Origin: an uncultured Bacteroidales bacterium
GTDB lineage: Bacteria; Bacteroidota; Bacteroidia; Bacteroidales; WCHB1-69
NCBI GenBank assembly: GCA_900321845.1
Contig: ONXT01000164.1
Coordinates: 1-9,084 of the forward strand
Length of the DNA stretch: 9,084 nucleotides
Reading direction: 5' to 3'
Part shown: one piece after another, positions 1 through 7,227 of the stretch
How positions within the stretch are numbered: the stretch's first letter is position 1
Layout: each line of letters begins with the position of its first letter
Notes under the pieces: model-generated
Databases searched by the model: none
What the model was told of the DNA's origin: nothing
Seen by the model: the letters and a program-made list of their open reading frames with translations, nothing else
Translations under genes and position numbers: made by a program

Positions 1-67
1 GGAAGAGAGATTCGAACTCCCATCAATGGTTTTGGAGACCACTATTCTGCCCTTAAACTATTCCCCT
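1..67 (-). tRNA. tRNA-Trp (anticodon CCA), 3' end cut by window edge
   Basis: Read on the minus strand, the sequence folds as a tRNA. The 5' acceptor strand AGGGGAA (67 down to 61) is matched by the visible 3' part TTCC. A weak D-stem (GTTT/GAAT) follows, then the anticodon stem GTGGT/ACCAT closing the seven-base loop CTCCAAA. The T-arm is GGGAG-TTCGAAT-CTCTC. The anticodon CCA lies at 35-33 and reads UGG, so the tRNA charges tryptophan. About four bases of the 3' end (the rest of the acceptor strand and the discriminator) lie outside the window. Its place just after tuf matches the Bacteroidetes order tuf, tRNA-Trp, secE, nusG; the last two genes would be beyond the edge. Confidence 0.93.
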
Positions 68-101
68 TAAAAGAACGGACAAGTTGTTGGCTTGTCCGTT
101 C
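68..101 (-). terminator. Strong hairpin between tuf and tRNA-Trp; possible leaky terminator or processing site
   Basis: GAACGGACAAG (73-83) and CTTGTCCGTTC (91-101) form a perfect 11-bp stem with a seven-base loop. On the minus strand, the direction of tuf transcription, the stem is followed by TTTTA, and the mature 5' end of tRNA-Trp begins at once at 67. The stem and short U-run resemble an intrinsic terminator, but four U residues are few. The tRNA and the ribosomal-protein genes expected downstream would normally need read-through, so partial termination or an RNase processing role is also possible. The stem is plainly visible; its function is inferred. Confidence 0.6.
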
Positions 102-128
102 AGAAATTTTATTGGTGTGATTTTAGAA

Positions 129-1313
129 TTAGTCTAAAATTTCAGTTACCTGACCTGCGCCAACGGTACGGCCACCTTCACGGATAGCGAAACGGAGGTT
201 GAGGTTGATAGCGATTTCGGACAGCAAGTTAACCTTGATGTGGATGTTATCGCCAGGCATTACCATTTCTACGCCGTCCGGCAAGTGGATTTCTCCAGTA
301 ACGTCGGTGGTGCGGAAATAGAATTGAGGACGGTAGTTGTTTTTGAACGGGGTGTGACGACCGCCTTCTTCTTTCTTCAGGATATAAACTGAAGCCATGA
401 ATTCTTTGTGCGGATGGATGGAACCCGGTTTCGCGATAACCATACCACGACGGATTTCGTCTTTGTCGATACCACGGAGCAGCAAACCTACGTTATCGCC
501 AGCTTCGCCTTCGTCCAAAATTTTGCGGAACATTTCAACACCGGTAACAACTGATTTCAGTTTTTCAGCACCCATACCGATGATATCAACGGGATCACCA
601 GTCTTGATGATACCAGTCTCGATTCTACCAGTAGCAACGGTACCACGACCGGTGATGGAGAATACGTCTTCAACAGGCATCAAGAAGTCTTTATCTTTGT
701 CACGTTGCGGAAGCGGAATCCAGCTGTCAACTGCATCCATCAATTCCATAACGCTGTCAACCCATTTCGGTTCGCCGTTCAACGCGCCGAGAGCGGAGCC
801 GCGGATAACCGGGGAGTTTTCATCGAAATCATATTTTGCGAGGAGTTCGCGGATATCCATTTCAACGAGGTCGAGCAACTCGGGGTCGTCAACCATGTCG
901 CATTTGTTCAAGAAAACGACCATACGCGGAACGCCTACCTGTTTTGCCAACAGAACGTGTTCGCGAGTTTGGGGCATAGCACCGTCGGTAGCAGCTACAA
1001 CGAGGATAGCACCATCCATCTGAGCAGCACCAGTAACCATGTTCTTAATATAGTCGGCGTGGCCAGGGCAGTCAACGTGTGCATAGTGACGGTTGGCTGT
1101 TTGATATTCAACGTGTGCGGTGTTGATGGTGATACCACGTTCCTTTTCCTCGGGAGCGTTATCGATAGAATCGAAGCTTCTTATTTCTGACAAACCCTTT
1201 TCTGCCAAAACCTTAGTGATGGCGGCAGTCAAAGTGGTCTTGCCGTGGTCGATGTGACCAATTGTACCCACGTTTACGTGGGGTTTAGTACGTTCGTAAT
1301 GTTCTTTTGCCAT
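129..1313 (-). CDS. tuf: Elongation factor Tu (EF-Tu)
   Basis: This 394-residue translational GTPase delivers aminoacyl-tRNA to the ribosomal A site in the cytosol. The length is standard for the family. The GTP-binding motifs are all present: GHIDHGKT at residues 19-26, switch segment RGITI at 58-62, DCPGH at 80-84 with catalytic His84, NKCD at 135-138 and SAL at 172-174. Domains 2 and 3 follow to a complete C-terminus (VTEILD). The start MAKEHYERTKPHVNVGTIGH is the canonical one and is preceded by an A-rich stretch without a Shine-Dalgarno sequence, usual for this phylum. The gene lies 52 bases after tRNA-Thr and 61 bases before tRNA-Trp, so all three probably share a transcript from the promoter near 1490. 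An 8-bp A/T inverted repeat (120-127 and 133-140) surrounds the stop codon. Identification is essentially certain. Confidence 0.99.
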   Translation of the reverse strand: MAKEHYERTKPHVNVGTIGHIDHGKTTLTAAITKVLAEKGLSEIRSFDSIDNAPEEKERGITINTAHVEYQTANRHYAHVDCPGHADYIKNMVTGAAQMDGAILVVAATDGAMPQTREHVLLAKQVGVPRMVVFLNKCDMVDDPELLDLVEMDIRELLAKYDFDENSPVIRGSALGALNGEPKWVDSVMELMDAVDSWIPLPQRDKDKDFLMPVEDVFSITGRGTVATGRIETGIIKTGDPVDIIGMGAEKLKSVVTGVEMFRKILDEGEAGDNVGLLLRGIDKDEIRRGMVIAKPGSIHPHKEFMASVYILKKEEGGRHTPFKNNYRPQFYFRTTDVTGEIHLPDGVEMVMPGDNIHIKVNLLSEIAINLNLRFAIREGGRTVGAGQVTEILD

Positions 1314-1365
1314 TTTTTCTTATAAATTTAATGCGTTAATAATGAAATTCTTTGATAAAAATTTG

Positions 1366-1437
<72 letters not shown>

Positions 1438-1486
1438 ATTTCTCTTCCATCAAGCGTACGCATTACCCGCTTAATTTTTGAGATTG

Positions 1487-1516
1487 CAAAAATACATTTA
1501 TTTTTTGATTCGGCAA
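1487..1516 (-). promoter_or_regulatory. Bacteroidetes-type promoter for the tRNA-Thr/tuf/tRNA-Trp unit
   Basis: On the minus strand TATTTTTG (1494-1487) is an exact TAnnTTTG -7 element, with TTG (1516-1514) 19 bases upstream, inside the usual 19-21 spacing for the -33 element. Transcription would start near 1480, leaving a leader of about 40 bases before tRNA-Thr. That leader contains the palindrome GCGTACGC (1454-1461). No G/C-rich terminator separates this promoter from the protease gene upstream, so some read-through from that gene is possible. Confidence 0.72.
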
Positions 1517-1560
1517 TCAGTTTTGATTTTTTTTTGAAAAATTATTTATTTTATTGAAAA

Positions 1561-3213
1561 TCAATCGTTTATTTTGATGATTTTCTTCATAGACGCCCCA
1601 TTTTCATTCACAATCCTCAACAAATAAATCCCCGAAATATAAGAAGTAAGGTCTATTTCGACTGAATTTCTCTGTGAAGCGACTCCATTTTGCCGTTTTA
1701 AGCAGCGTCCCCCCAAGTCGTAAATCGCCACTTCGCGAATGTCGGGTCCGATGACCGTGACCTTGTCCTTTGTCGGGTTGGGGAATACCATGTAATGCTC
1801 CTCCGTTTCAAAGTGTGCCATTCCCGTGGTATCTACATTATTTATATAAGCATTCCAATAATTGGGGATGCCGTACCCCAACAGCGTGTCCGGCATCAGG
1901 AACTGGTGGCTGTTTTCTCGGATTATCTGTGTTATTTCCAATGAATTGTATTCTGGTAGTGCCTGCCACAGGCAAGCCGACAGTGCGCCGATGATGGGGG
2001 TGGCGCAGGAGGTACCGTTGCCGGAGACGATGCTGTCATCGGAGGCCCAGAAGTAGCAGTCCCATCCAACAGCCACCACATCGGGCTTTACGCGGCCGTC
2101 GTAACTCGGACCTACGCCGGAGAAGGGGGCATAGACGCCGTTCACGTTGATGGCGCCCACGCACAGGATGTCCTCGGCATCGCTCGGGCGGCTCAGTTTG
2201 TGCCACTCGTTCATTCCTTCGTTGCCGGCGGCAATGCAGACCACAATTCCGCGATGCGCCGCCATCGTGGCTGCGCGTGAGCAGATGCTCGTGCCGTCGC
2301 AGCTGCTATAGTCAAAGTCGTACTCGTCGAAATCGGGGAATTGCGTGTAACCCAGTGACGAGCTGATGACGTCCGCGCCGAGGCTGTCGGCCAATTCCGC
2401 ACCGCGCGCCCAGAAATCCTCTTCAATGGGCTGCTCGCTGCGCGTGTCCTCGCTGCGGATGAGCACGTAGTTGGCAGCGGGAGCCGCCCCGACGAAGGTG
2501 TCCTGGATGGATACGGCCATCTCCGAAGTGACGAGCGTGCCGTGTCCGTGCATCGTGTAAACATTGTCGGAGAAGGGGATCAGGTCGTAGGTGCCGATAA
2601 CCTGGTTGTTCTCGTACAGCGGCTGGAAGGCTCCAATGTTGTCCATGTTGAGCCAGCCGCCGTCCAATACGGCAATCAGCATTCCCTCTCCGCGGAAGCC
2701 TGCATCGTGCAGCAGATGTCCGTTGTGGATGGCAATCTGTCCGAAAGAATATCCGTAGGAAGTTGTGTCAATGTCTGTTTTGGGAAGAGTGCTTGCGTGG
2801 TTTGTGCGGTTCCCGCTTACTGGATTGGTGTTTTCCTCGTTGTACTTCGCCACCTTGAGGGTGGAGGTCACGAAGGGGAGCATCTGCACGCCGGTGATGA
2901 CCATCGTGTCGGGACAGAGGATGGTGGCGGTGTTGGTCCATTTGGAAACGGAGAGGAGTTGGATGCGGGAATCCACGTTTTGCAGGGCGTTGAGGTATTG
3001 CGGGTTCACCGGCAGGTCCTCCTCCGTGACGGGGATGTTGAAGCGGGCGCGCTTGTCGAGGGCGCGCGGCGAAAGGAATTCCTCCGGCCGCTCAATGGAG
3101 TACGGCGAGTTGTTCTTGTCGGCGAAAGTAACGCGGTAGGCATGCAACTGGATTTGCGAAGATGCGATGAGTGTGCTGAAAATCAGTACGATGAAAAATG
3201 TAATGCGTTTCAT
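1561..3213 (-). CDS. Secreted subtilisin-like (S8) serine protease with type IX sorting domain
   Basis: The protein has 550 residues from the chosen start. An N-terminal signal peptide (MKRITFFIVLIFSTLIASS) is followed by a propeptide-like region (about 20-150) with the FLSPRALDKRARFNI/DLPVNP pattern common in Bacteroidetes S8 proteases. The catalytic domain (about 155-455) carries the full triad: Asp184 in AVLDGG, His224 in HGHGT and Ser402 in GTSCATP, with oxyanion Asn331 in AAGN. The C-terminal part (about 474-550; VFPNP, AIYDLGGR, SGIYLLRI, ending KKIIKI) is a T9SS type A sorting domain, so the enzyme should cross the outer membrane and be released or anchored at the surface. An in-frame ATG at 3246 would add 11 residues, but it lies only a few bases from the predicted transcription start, and the ATG at 3213 begins a clean signal peptide. 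The natural substrate is unknown. Confidence 0.93.
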   Translation of the reverse strand: MKRITFFIVLIFSTLIASSQIQLHAYRVTFADKNNSPYSIERPEEFLSPRALDKRARFNIPVTEEDLPVNPQYLNALQNVDSRIQLLSVSKWTNTATILCPDTMVITGVQMLPFVTSTLKVAKYNEENTNPVSGNRTNHASTLPKTDIDTTSYGYSFGQIAIHNGHLLHDAGFRGEGMLIAVLDGGWLNMDNIGAFQPLYENNQVIGTYDLIPFSDNVYTMHGHGTLVTSEMAVSIQDTFVGAAPAANYVLIRSEDTRSEQPIEEDFWARGAELADSLGADVISSSLGYTQFPDFDEYDFDYSSCDGTSICSRAATMAAHRGIVVCIAAGNEGMNEWHKLSRPSDAEDILCVGAINVNGVYAPFSGVGPSYDGRVKPDVVAVGWDCYFWASDDSIVSGNGTSCATPIIGALSACLWQALPEYNSLEITQIIRENSHQFLMPDTLLGYGIPNYWNAYINNVDTTGMAHFETEEHYMVFPNPTKDKVTVIGPDIREVAIYDLGGRCLKRQNGVASQRNSVEIDLTSYISGIYLLRIVNENGASMKKIIKIND

Positions 3214-3257
3214 TTTTATTACAACGGGCTTGATAAGGGAAATCAATTTTCCGGCTG

Positions 3258-3289
3258 CAAAAATAAAAAATTAGAACGAAGTAGAGCAA
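3258..3289 (-). promoter_or_regulatory. Bacteroidetes-type promoter for the S8 protease
   Basis: On the minus strand TATTTTTG (3265-3258) matches TAnnTTTG exactly, with TTG (3289-3287) 21 bases upstream. Transcription would start near 3251, about 40 bases before the ATG at 3213. This argues against the in-frame ATG at 3246 as the start codon. Confidence 0.7.
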
Positions 3290-3454
3290 CGCGGAGAAAA
3301 AAGAGCGACTGTCTGATTACTTCGGTTGCCTCAAATTATTTACCTAGTTGCGATTTGTGCATTTTTAACGAAAAAATCATAGGGGAAAGCCCGGTTTTTT
3401 TTCTTCGTTTTTTCAATAGTTAAAAAAAACAATATTTAATCTCAAAAAAAATCG

Positions 3455-3462
3455 TAAATTTG
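3455..3462 (+). promoter_or_regulatory. Bacteroidetes-type -7 element for the cDPG-synthetase-like gene
   Basis: TAAATTTG is an exact TAnnTTTG element. The -33 region, about 20 bases upstream, is A/T-rich but has no clear TTTG. Transcription would begin near 3469, which places the in-frame ATG at 3474 too close to be used and supports the ATG at 3519 after a leader of about 50 bases. Confidence 0.65.
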
Positions 3463-3518
3463 CACCCGAATTTTTGAACACAAACTTTTTATTACATAAA
3501 CTTAAAAAATTCAAATTT

Positions 3519-4958
3519 ATGAAAAGAAATGTAATTATCATTGGTGCTGCTGGACGTGACTTCCACAATTTCAACACCTATTTCCGTCACAACAAAAATT
3601 ACAACGTCGTTGCTTTCACGGCTGAACAAATCCCCGGAATCGACGACCGTTTGTACCCGAAAGAATTAGCAGGCGAAGACCTCTATCCGAAGGGCATCAG
3701 AATTTATCCTGAATCCAAACTTCCCGAACTGATTAAGAAATTCAAAGTTGACGAATGCGTTTTCGCTTACAGCGACAAACCGTATTCATACGTCATGGGC
3801 ATTAGCGCCATTGTAAATGCTGCTGGCGCAAGCTTCGTGCTGATGGGACCCAATGACACCATGGTGAAATCTTCCAAACCGGTCATCGCCGTTGGTGCTA
3901 CCCGTACTGGTTGCGGTAAATCACAAACTTCCCGTAAGATCATCGAATACCTCGTTGGAATGGGCTTCAGAGTGGTTGCCGTTCGTCACCCCATGCCGTA
4001 CGACCCGGATCTGAACAACCAAATCGTTCAACGCTTCGCTTGTGTTGAAGACCTCAAGAAACAAAACTGCACCATCGAGGAAATGGAAGAGTATGAACCG
4101 CATGTGGTAACCAAGAGAAACGTTATCTACGCTGGCGTTGACTACGAAGCCATCCTCAAAGGCGGCAAGACCAAAGATCCTCAAACCGGCAAGTGGGTTG
4201 AAATGGCAGGTGCTGAAAACGATCCCGACGGTTGCGATATCGTTCTCTGGGACGGTGGTAACAACGACTTCCCGTTCTACAAACCCGACCTCACCATCGG
4301 CGTTGCCGACCCGTTGCGTCCGGGCGCTGAGGTCAGCTACTATCCGGGCGAAGTAGTTGCTCGTATGGCTGATGTCATCGTTATTAACAAGATCGACTCC
4401 GCTTCTTTGGAGAACATCAACGCCGTTCGCGCCAACCTCGCAAAAATCAACCCGAAAGCCAAAATCATCGATGCAGCTTCCATCCTCACCGTTGACAAAC
4501 CGGAAGTCATCAAGGGTAAGAAAGTCCTCGTTATCGAAGACGGTCCGACTTTGACTCACGGCGAAATGAAGATCGGTGCCGGTACCGTTGCAGCTATGAA
4601 ATGCGGCGCCGCCGAACTCATCGACCCCAGACCTTACACCGTTGGCGAACTGACCACCACCTTCAAGAGATACCCGAACATCGGCACTTTGCTTCCGGCA
4701 ATGGGCTATGGCGAAAAACAAATGAAGGACCTCGAAAAGACCATCGCCAAGACTCCTTGCGATGCCGTCGTTATCGGTACTCCTATCGATCTCCAACGCT
4801 TCATCAAGATCAAACAACCTTGCACCAGAGTTGGTTACGAACTCCAAGAACTCGGTCAACCCACCCTCAAGGAAGTTCTCGATGACTTCATCAAGAAACA
4901 CAAACTGGTTCCCTCAGCAAAAAAAGCTGCTAAGAAAACCACTACCAAGAAAAAATAA
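3519..4958 (+). CDS. Cyclic 2,3-diphosphoglycerate synthetase-like P-loop protein
   Basis: The 479-residue protein begins with a Rossmann-like strand (MKRNVIIIGAAGRDFHNFN). A P-loop follows at about 126-135 (GATRTGCGKS), then a Walker B-like segment at 240-250 (DIVLWDGGNND), NKID at 290-293 and a C-terminal domain to about 460. This layout fits the family that includes archaeal cyclic 2,3-diphosphoglycerate synthetase and its bacterial relatives, often called predicted GTPases. The archaeal enzyme closes 2,3-diphosphoglycerate to the cyclic form using ATP; whether this bacterial protein does so cannot be told from sequence. The tail 468-479 (KKAAKKTTTKKK) is strongly basic and probably disordered, and may bind RNA, DNA or another polyanion. 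All 18 arginines use CGT, CGC or AGA, suggesting high expression. The start was chosen from the promoter position and the N-terminal fold. The gene has its own promoter and terminator, so it appears to be monocistronic. Confidence 0.82.
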   Translation: MKRNVIIIGAAGRDFHNFNTYFRHNKNYNVVAFTAEQIPGIDDRLYPKELAGEDLYPKGIRIYPESKLPELIKKFKVDECVFAYSDKPYSYVMGISAIVNAAGASFVLMGPNDTMVKSSKPVIAVGATRTGCGKSQTSRKIIEYLVGMGFRVVAVRHPMPYDPDLNNQIVQRFACVEDLKKQNCTIEEMEEYEPHVVTKRNVIYAGVDYEAILKGGKTKDPQTGKWVEMAGAENDPDGCDIVLWDGGNNDFPFYKPDLTIGVADPLRPGAEVSYYPGEVVARMADVIVINKIDSASLENINAVRANLAKINPKAKIIDAASILTVDKPEVIKGKKVLVIEDGPTLTHGEMKIGAGTVAAMKCGAAELIDPRPYTVGELTTTFKRYPNIGTLLPAMGYGEKQMKDLEKTIAKTPCDAVVIGTPIDLQRFIKIKQPCTRVGYELQELGQPTLKEVLDDFIKKHKLVPSAKKAAKKTTTKKK

Positions 4959-4978
4959 TTCGTTTTTTCTTTAATAGG

Positions 4979-5011
4979 AAAAGCGGACTGAGCAATCGGT
5001 CCGCTTTTTTT
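4979..5011. terminator. Bidirectional intrinsic terminator between convergent genes
   Basis: AAAAGCGGACTGA (4979-4991) pairs with TCGGTCCGCTTTT (4996-5008) through one T-G wobble, around a GCAA tetraloop of the stable GNRA class. On the plus strand the stem runs into seven T residues (5005-5011), ending the cDPG-synthetase-like gene 20 bases after its stop codon. Read on the minus strand the stem also ends in TTTT, so it probably terminates mutY as well, whose stop codon is at 5049. Confidence 0.9.
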
Positions 5012-5048
5012 AATGTGTGATTTTAATGTAATGAAGTATGCGGTTGGT

Positions 5049-6089
5049 TTATAGTTGTCCGTCCAAACGTCCGATTGCTTCTTGTGTGATTTTCGCGACG
5101 GCGAAATCCTTCAATTGTGTAAGGTTGACGATTTGCTGGTTCCCATCGGTTTCCGGCATTTTTAACAATGGAATCAGCCAGAATTTCGCATGGATGTTCT
5201 GATGTGTGAGCACGTGCTTCTTTTGGAACCAAAGCATCGGTTTTTCTGCTGCCGCAATGCCGTTTTTTGATAGATAATCGTCGATATTGAAGTTGTCGTT
5301 TTCGGTTTCCACCAATGGAAATTCAAAGAGTCCTTTCCAAATATCGTTGCCTGTTCTTTGTTGGATAATCGTTTGATTTCCACAAAGATAAATCAGATAG
5401 TGGAAGAATCGGTCCTTGATGTGTATTTGCTGTTCCTTGATGGGCAGCACCGTCACTTGCAGGTGTTGGAGGGCATAGCAACTTTCGGCGAAGGGGCAGT
5501 TTTCGCATTGGGGGTTATGCGGGGTACACTGGATGGCGCCCATCTCCATAAGCGCCTGGTTGTAACGTCCGGCGTGCTTGGGAGGGAGGTGCTTGGTGCA
5601 GATTCCCTCAATCTTCTTGCGTGTGGAGTTGAGGGCGATGTTGTCGAAGATGCCGAAGTGGCGGCTGATGAAACGGAGCACGTTGCCATCCACGGCGGGG
5701 TAGGGGAGGTTGAAGGCAATGGAGCCGATGGCGGCGGCGGTGTAGTCGCCGATTCCTTTTAACTTTCTGATTTCTTGATAGTTATGAGGAAATTTGCCGT
5801 TGTGGTTTTCCATGATGGATTGTGCTGCGGCATGCATATTGCGGGCGCGACTGTAATAGCCGAGCCCCTGCCACACCTTGAGTACATCGTCTTCCGGGGC
5901 GGTTGCCAAGGCCTTGATATCAGGGAAATGTGCCAGGAAATTGTGGTAATACGCAATCCCCTGCACAACACGTGTTTGCTGTAAAATGATTTCGGAAACC
6001 CAGATTTTGTAGGGATCGCTTTCGCCTCTCCATGGCAAGTCGCGATGATTCTCGTCAAACCATGCGAGGAGAATGTCGGCAAAATTCAT
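5049..6089 (-). CDS. mutY: A/G-specific adenine DNA glycosylase MutY
   Basis: This 346-residue base-excision repair enzyme removes adenine mispaired with 8-oxoguanine or guanine. The N-terminal catalytic domain has PWR at 19-21, catalytic Glu33 in VSEIILQQT, the helix-hairpin-helix LKGIGDYTAAAI at 110-121, and Asp134 in VDGNVLR. An iron-sulfur cluster site follows, with Cys188, Cys195, Cys198 and Cys204 in the C-x6-C-x2-C-x5-C spacing. The C-terminal part (about 225-340) is the NUDIX-like 8-oxoG recognition domain, including FEFPLVE and LTHQNIHAKFW. All key residues are present and the length is normal. The gene starts 34 bases after the OmpA-domain lipoprotein gene, with no promoter seen between, so the two are probably co-transcribed. 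It ends toward the shared terminator at 4979-5011. Confidence 0.97.
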   Translation of the reverse strand: MNFADILLAWFDENHRDLPWRGESDPYKIWVSEIILQQTRVVQGIAYYHNFLAHFPDIKALATAPEDDVLKVWQGLGYYSRARNMHAAAQSIMENHNGKFPHNYQEIRKLKGIGDYTAAAIGSIAFNLPYPAVDGNVLRFISRHFGIFDNIALNSTRKKIEGICTKHLPPKHAGRYNQALMEMGAIQCTPHNPQCENCPFAESCYALQHLQVTVLPIKEQQIHIKDRFFHYLIYLCGNQTIIQQRTGNDIWKGLFEFPLVETENDNFNIDDYLSKNGIAAAEKPMLWFQKKHVLTHQNIHAKFWLIPLLKMPETDGNQQIVNLTQLKDFAVAKITQEAIGRLDGQL

Positions 6090-6123
6090 TCAGATCACAT
6101 TTTAATGCGAGTCGGCGCACAAA

Positions 6124-7113
6124 TCAGTTGGCGTCAATGATTTGGAAAAGTTCGTTGAGGTTGGGGGTGAGGATGATTTCGGTGCGGCGGTTTTTGGCGC
6201 GTGCCTCGGGGGTGTTTTCCGGATCAATCGGCAGGAATTCGCCTCTGCCGGAAGCGGAGATGCGCTGTGGGTTGATTTCGCCGTTGGCGAGGATGATTTT
6301 CACGACGGCGGTGGCGCGCATCACGCTCAAATCCCGATTGTCCTTCACCTGGCTTGAGCTGGTCATCGGCACATTGTCGGTGTGGCCTTCAATCAGCACG
6401 TTGATGGTGGAGTCGGCTTCGAGCACTTTGGCGAGTTCGCTCAGTGCCTCTTTGCCCTGGGCCTGCACCTCCCATTTGCCAGAGGCAAACAGCAGTTTCT
6501 CATCCATGGAAACATAGACTTTCCCGTTGCGTTCTTCCACCTTCAAGCCGCTTCCCTCGAAGTTGCGGAGGGCGTTGCTGACCTTCTCCTTCAATGCACG
6601 TACTTCTGCATCTTTTTGATTCAGAGCGTTTTGCAATTCGGCAAGGCTCTTCATGGATGCGTTGAGTGAATCCTCCTTGCTCTTGAGCTGCTCTGCCTGT
6701 TCATCCAATTTCCTCTGTAGGGTGTTCAACTCTTTTTCCTTTCTCTTCAAGTCGCCGGAAAGGGTGTCGATGGTGGCACTACTGCTTTTGGAGAGTTGTG
6801 AGATGTTTTGGAGCAACTCGTCATAATCCATTTTCATCTTGGCATAATCCTTTTCCGACTGGGCCAGCTTGCGGGTCAGACTCAGCGTATCTTGCTTTAG
6901 TTCATTAACTTTCGCATCTAAAGCGTTTACTTGTTGTGTCAAATTCTTGCCATGGTTTTGGCAGTCCGCCAGTTCATTGGACGTGAATTGCTTTTCATCC
7001 ATGCAATCCTTGTAATTCTTATTGAGTTCTTCGTATTTCTGCTTGGTGACGCAAGCGTTGAAGCCGATTGAGGCGATTAAAATGACGGCCGCGAATAAAA
7101 TAGATTTCTTCAT
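6124..7113 (-). CDS. OmpA-domain lipoprotein with long coiled coil
   Basis: The 329-residue protein starts with a lipoprotein signal (MKKSILFAAVILIASIGFNAC), with Cys21 as the likely lipidated residue; the residue at -3 is Phe, slightly atypical. Residues about 25-185 are Lys/Glu/Leu/Gln-rich and predicted to be a long coiled coil. Residues about 195-320 form an OmpA C-terminal peptidoglycan-binding domain with GHTDNVP (243-249), DLSVMRA (261-267) and KNRRTEI (307-313). Asp246 and Arg266 are the likely diaminopimelate-binding pair by analogy with OmpA. It should sit in the outer membrane and tether it to peptidoglycan, with the coiled coil spanning the periplasm. There is no beta-barrel domain, so it is not a classical OmpA porin. 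The ATG at 7218 is rejected because it lies upstream of the promoter at 7137-7144 and would bury the signal peptide. Confidence 0.9.
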   Translation of the reverse strand: MKKSILFAAVILIASIGFNACVTKQKYEELNKNYKDCMDEKQFTSNELADCQNHGKNLTQQVNALDAKVNELKQDTLSLTRKLAQSEKDYAKMKMDYDELLQNISQLSKSSSATIDTLSGDLKRKEKELNTLQRKLDEQAEQLKSKEDSLNASMKSLAELQNALNQKDAEVRALKEKVSNALRNFEGSGLKVEERNGKVYVSMDEKLLFASGKWEVQAQGKEALSELAKVLEADSTINVLIEGHTDNVPMTSSSQVKDNRDLSVMRATAVVKIILANGEINPQRISASGRGEFLPIDPENTPEARAKNRRTEIILTPNLNELFQIIDAN

Positions 7114-7136
7114 ATTAAAATATTGTAATAAACATG

Positions 7137-7144
7137 CAAAGGTA
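7137..7144 (-). promoter_or_regulatory. Bacteroidetes-type -7 element for the OmpA-lipoprotein/mutY unit
   Basis: On the minus strand TACCTTTG (7144-7137) is an exact TAnnTTTG. No good TTTG is seen at the -33 distance. Transcription would start near 7130, giving a short leader of roughly 17 bases before the ATG at 7113. This fixes the lipoprotein start and excludes the upstream ATG. Confidence 0.6.
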
Positions 7145-7227
7145 CAACCGATTTCCTGCTTAACGCTTTGACTGAAAATTTTTTTATTCACGTTGGGATG
7201 TGGATAAATTAACATCAACGATTTTCG

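Larger units (their letters stand above)
3214..3518. other. Divergent intergenic region with two promoters
   Basis: These 305 A/T-rich bases separate the divergent protease and P-loop protein genes. They hold a promoter for each, at 3258-3289 (minus) and 3455-3462 (plus). The roughly 165 bases between them include long A and T runs (for example around 3390-3420) but no coding sequence, tRNA or convincing hairpin that I can support. Confidence 0.7.

Noticed and set aside
397..1190. Two overlapping plus-strand open frames opposite tuf
   Set aside because: They are shadows of the strongly biased tuf coding sequence; EF-Tu is certain on the other strand.
1505..1525. Small inverted repeat TGATT/AATCA between the protease and tRNA-Thr, considered as a terminator
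   Set aside because: The stem is only five A/T-rich pairs and overlaps the predicted -33 region, so it is unlikely to stop transcription.
2542..3423. Plus-strand open frame of 293 codons opposite the protease
   Set aside because: It overlaps the protease signal peptide, propeptide and part of the catalytic domain in antisense, and runs through both the intergenic promoters. The translation is low in complexity and resembles no protein family.
3370..3425. A- and T-rich tracts in the divergent intergenic region, considered as a hairpin or repeat array
   Set aside because: The tracts do not form a consistent stem or a regular repeat; they look like ordinary A/T-rich promoter DNA.
3921..4901. 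Long minus-strand open frame of 326 codons opposite the cDPG-synthetase-like gene
   Set aside because: It lies entirely antisense to a clearly coding gene with recognisable motifs. Its translation shows no known domain, and it is best explained by the codon bias of the sense gene.
7114..7218. N-terminal extension of the OmpA-domain lipoprotein from an ATG at 7218
   Set aside because: It would start upstream of the -7 promoter element and place 35 residues before a clear lipoprotein signal peptide.
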